Origin: an uncultured Eubacteriales bacterium | GTDB taxonomy: Bacteria > Bacillota > Clostridia > Oscillospirales > Oscillospiraceae | Direction: 5' to 3' | DNA: 23,188 nt | NCBI GenBank assembly: GCA_900551495.1 | Contig: URWG01000008.1 | Location: 1-23,188, forward strand | Shown here: piece after piece, positions 22,751 through 23,188 of the stretch | Position numbering within the stretch: the stretch's first letter is position 1 | How the letters are laid out: each line of letters begins with the position of its first letter | Program-made: the position numbers and the translations under genes | The notes under the pieces: generated by a model | Databases searched by the model: none | The model's input: the letters and a program-made list of their open reading frames with translations, nothing else | Told to the model about the DNA's origin: nothing

Positions 22751-23188
22751 TTACAGATGGACCTTTGTGCCGGATTCGCCGCGGACGGCTGCACCCGCGT
22801 TTTCCAGCGAGGCAATGATGGCGGTTCCGCCGGTCCTTGCGAAGCTGACGGCTGCCTTGACCTTCGGGAGCATGGAGCCGGGGGCAAAGTGACCCTCGCC
22901 GCAATACTTTTCCGCTTCCTCGACGGTCATTTCGCTGAGGCTCTCCTGATTCGGCTTGCCCCAGTTGATGCAGACACGGTCAACGGCGGTCAGGATGACC
23001 AGCGCGTCGGCGTGGACCAGCTCGGCGAGCTTCGCGGAGGCAAAGTCCTTGTCGATGACGGCGGGCGTGCCGTAGAGCTTGCCGTCTCTGCGAACGACGG
23101 GGATGCCGCCGCCGCCGACGGTAATGACGACGGTGCCGTTATCAACAAGCGCCTTGACGGTGTTCTTTTCGATGACGTCGATCGGCTT
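22751..23188 (-). CDS. arcC: Carbamate kinase, C-terminal part (cut by window edge)
   Basis: The last 145 residues of an amino-acid kinase family enzyme are encoded here; the family is about 310 residues, so the N-terminal half is outside the window. Carbamate kinase makes ATP from carbamoyl phosphate and ADP, giving NH3 and CO2, in arginine deiminase, agmatine deiminase or purine/allantoin catabolism. Recognisable motifs are TVGGGGIPVV, AVIDKDFASAKLA (Asp-Lys-Asp nucleotide site), LVILTAVDRVCINWGKP, and the C-terminal HFAPGSMLPKVKAAVSF and GTKVHL. The stop TAA is at 22751-22753. The partner pathway genes are not visible. Confidence 0.94.
   Translation of the reverse strand, partial: KPIDVIEKNTVKALVDNGTVVITVGGGGIPVVRRDGKLYGTPAVIDKDFASAKLAELVHADALVILTAVDRVCINWGKPNQESLSEMTVEEAEKYCGEGHFAPGSMLPKVKAAVSFARTGGTAIIASLENAGAAVRGESGTKVHL

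Noticed and set aside
21592..22887. 431-codon open frame on - opposite the E2-like gene and into the carbamate kinase region
   Set aside because: Overlaps the bidirectional terminator and the carbamate kinase frame, whose motifs are unmistakable in another reading frame.
1..23188. CRISPR array, IS element, tRNA or prophage remnant
   Set aside because: No direct-repeat/spacer pattern, terminal inverted repeats, transposase or integrase motif, or tRNA cloverleaf was noticed on either strand.

Overview
The window looks like chromosomal DNA from an anaerobic Gram-positive bacterium of the class Clostridia, most likely an Oscillospiraceae/Ruminococcaceae-type gut organism. This is inferred from the GC-rich, codon-biased Bacillota-style genes, strong AGGAGG ribosome sites, many short gene overlaps, an SLH-anchored NlpC/P60 wall enzyme, a potABCD operon, carbamate kinase and ferredoxin-rich flavoprotein biochemistry. 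No rRNA, tRNA, CRISPR array, phage gene or insertion sequence was seen. Gene density is high and no gene-free gap exceeds about 265 bases.

Layout. (1) 84-3828 (+): a DtxR/MntR-like regulator, a MacB/LolD-type ABC ATPase, an FtsX-type permease and a small heavy-metal-associated (HMA) protein form one operon; the HMA frame runs through its own terminator. (2) 3863-4450 (+): an unrecognised acidic protein with its own promoter. (3) 4509-8979 (-): tetR, hypB, a 956-residue Fe-S/flavin oxidoreductase and hypA in one tightly packed operon, with no hydrogenase gene in view. (4) 9159-11545 (-): exodeoxyribonuclease III followed by a secreted six-SLH NlpC/P60 peptidase. (5) 11721-15407 (+): HAD-IIA phosphatase, MFS transporter, glycerophosphodiester phosphodiesterase and a GreA-family factor. 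(6) 15456-16952 (+): a yybP-ykoY-type (manganese) riboswitch with an intrinsic terminator in front of an ArsB/NhaD-like ion permease. (7) 17006-20946 (-): potA-potB-potC-potD polyamine ABC importer. (8) 21211-22689 (+): a membrane protein fused to a domain resembling the catalytic domain of 2-oxo acid dehydrogenase E2, with the usual active-site His replaced by Glu. (9) 22751-23188 (-): the C-terminal half of carbamate kinase, cut by the window edge.

The observations most worth following are the riboswitch-controlled permease (candidate Mn2+ exporter of a family not usually linked to this riboswitch), the membrane-fused E2-like protein with a changed active site, the hypA/hypB pair wrapped around a multi-cluster oxidoreductase, and the DtxR-like regulator that has lost the known metal ligands while sitting in an operon with an HMA protein. 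All family assignments come from reading motifs by eye; no database search was run.
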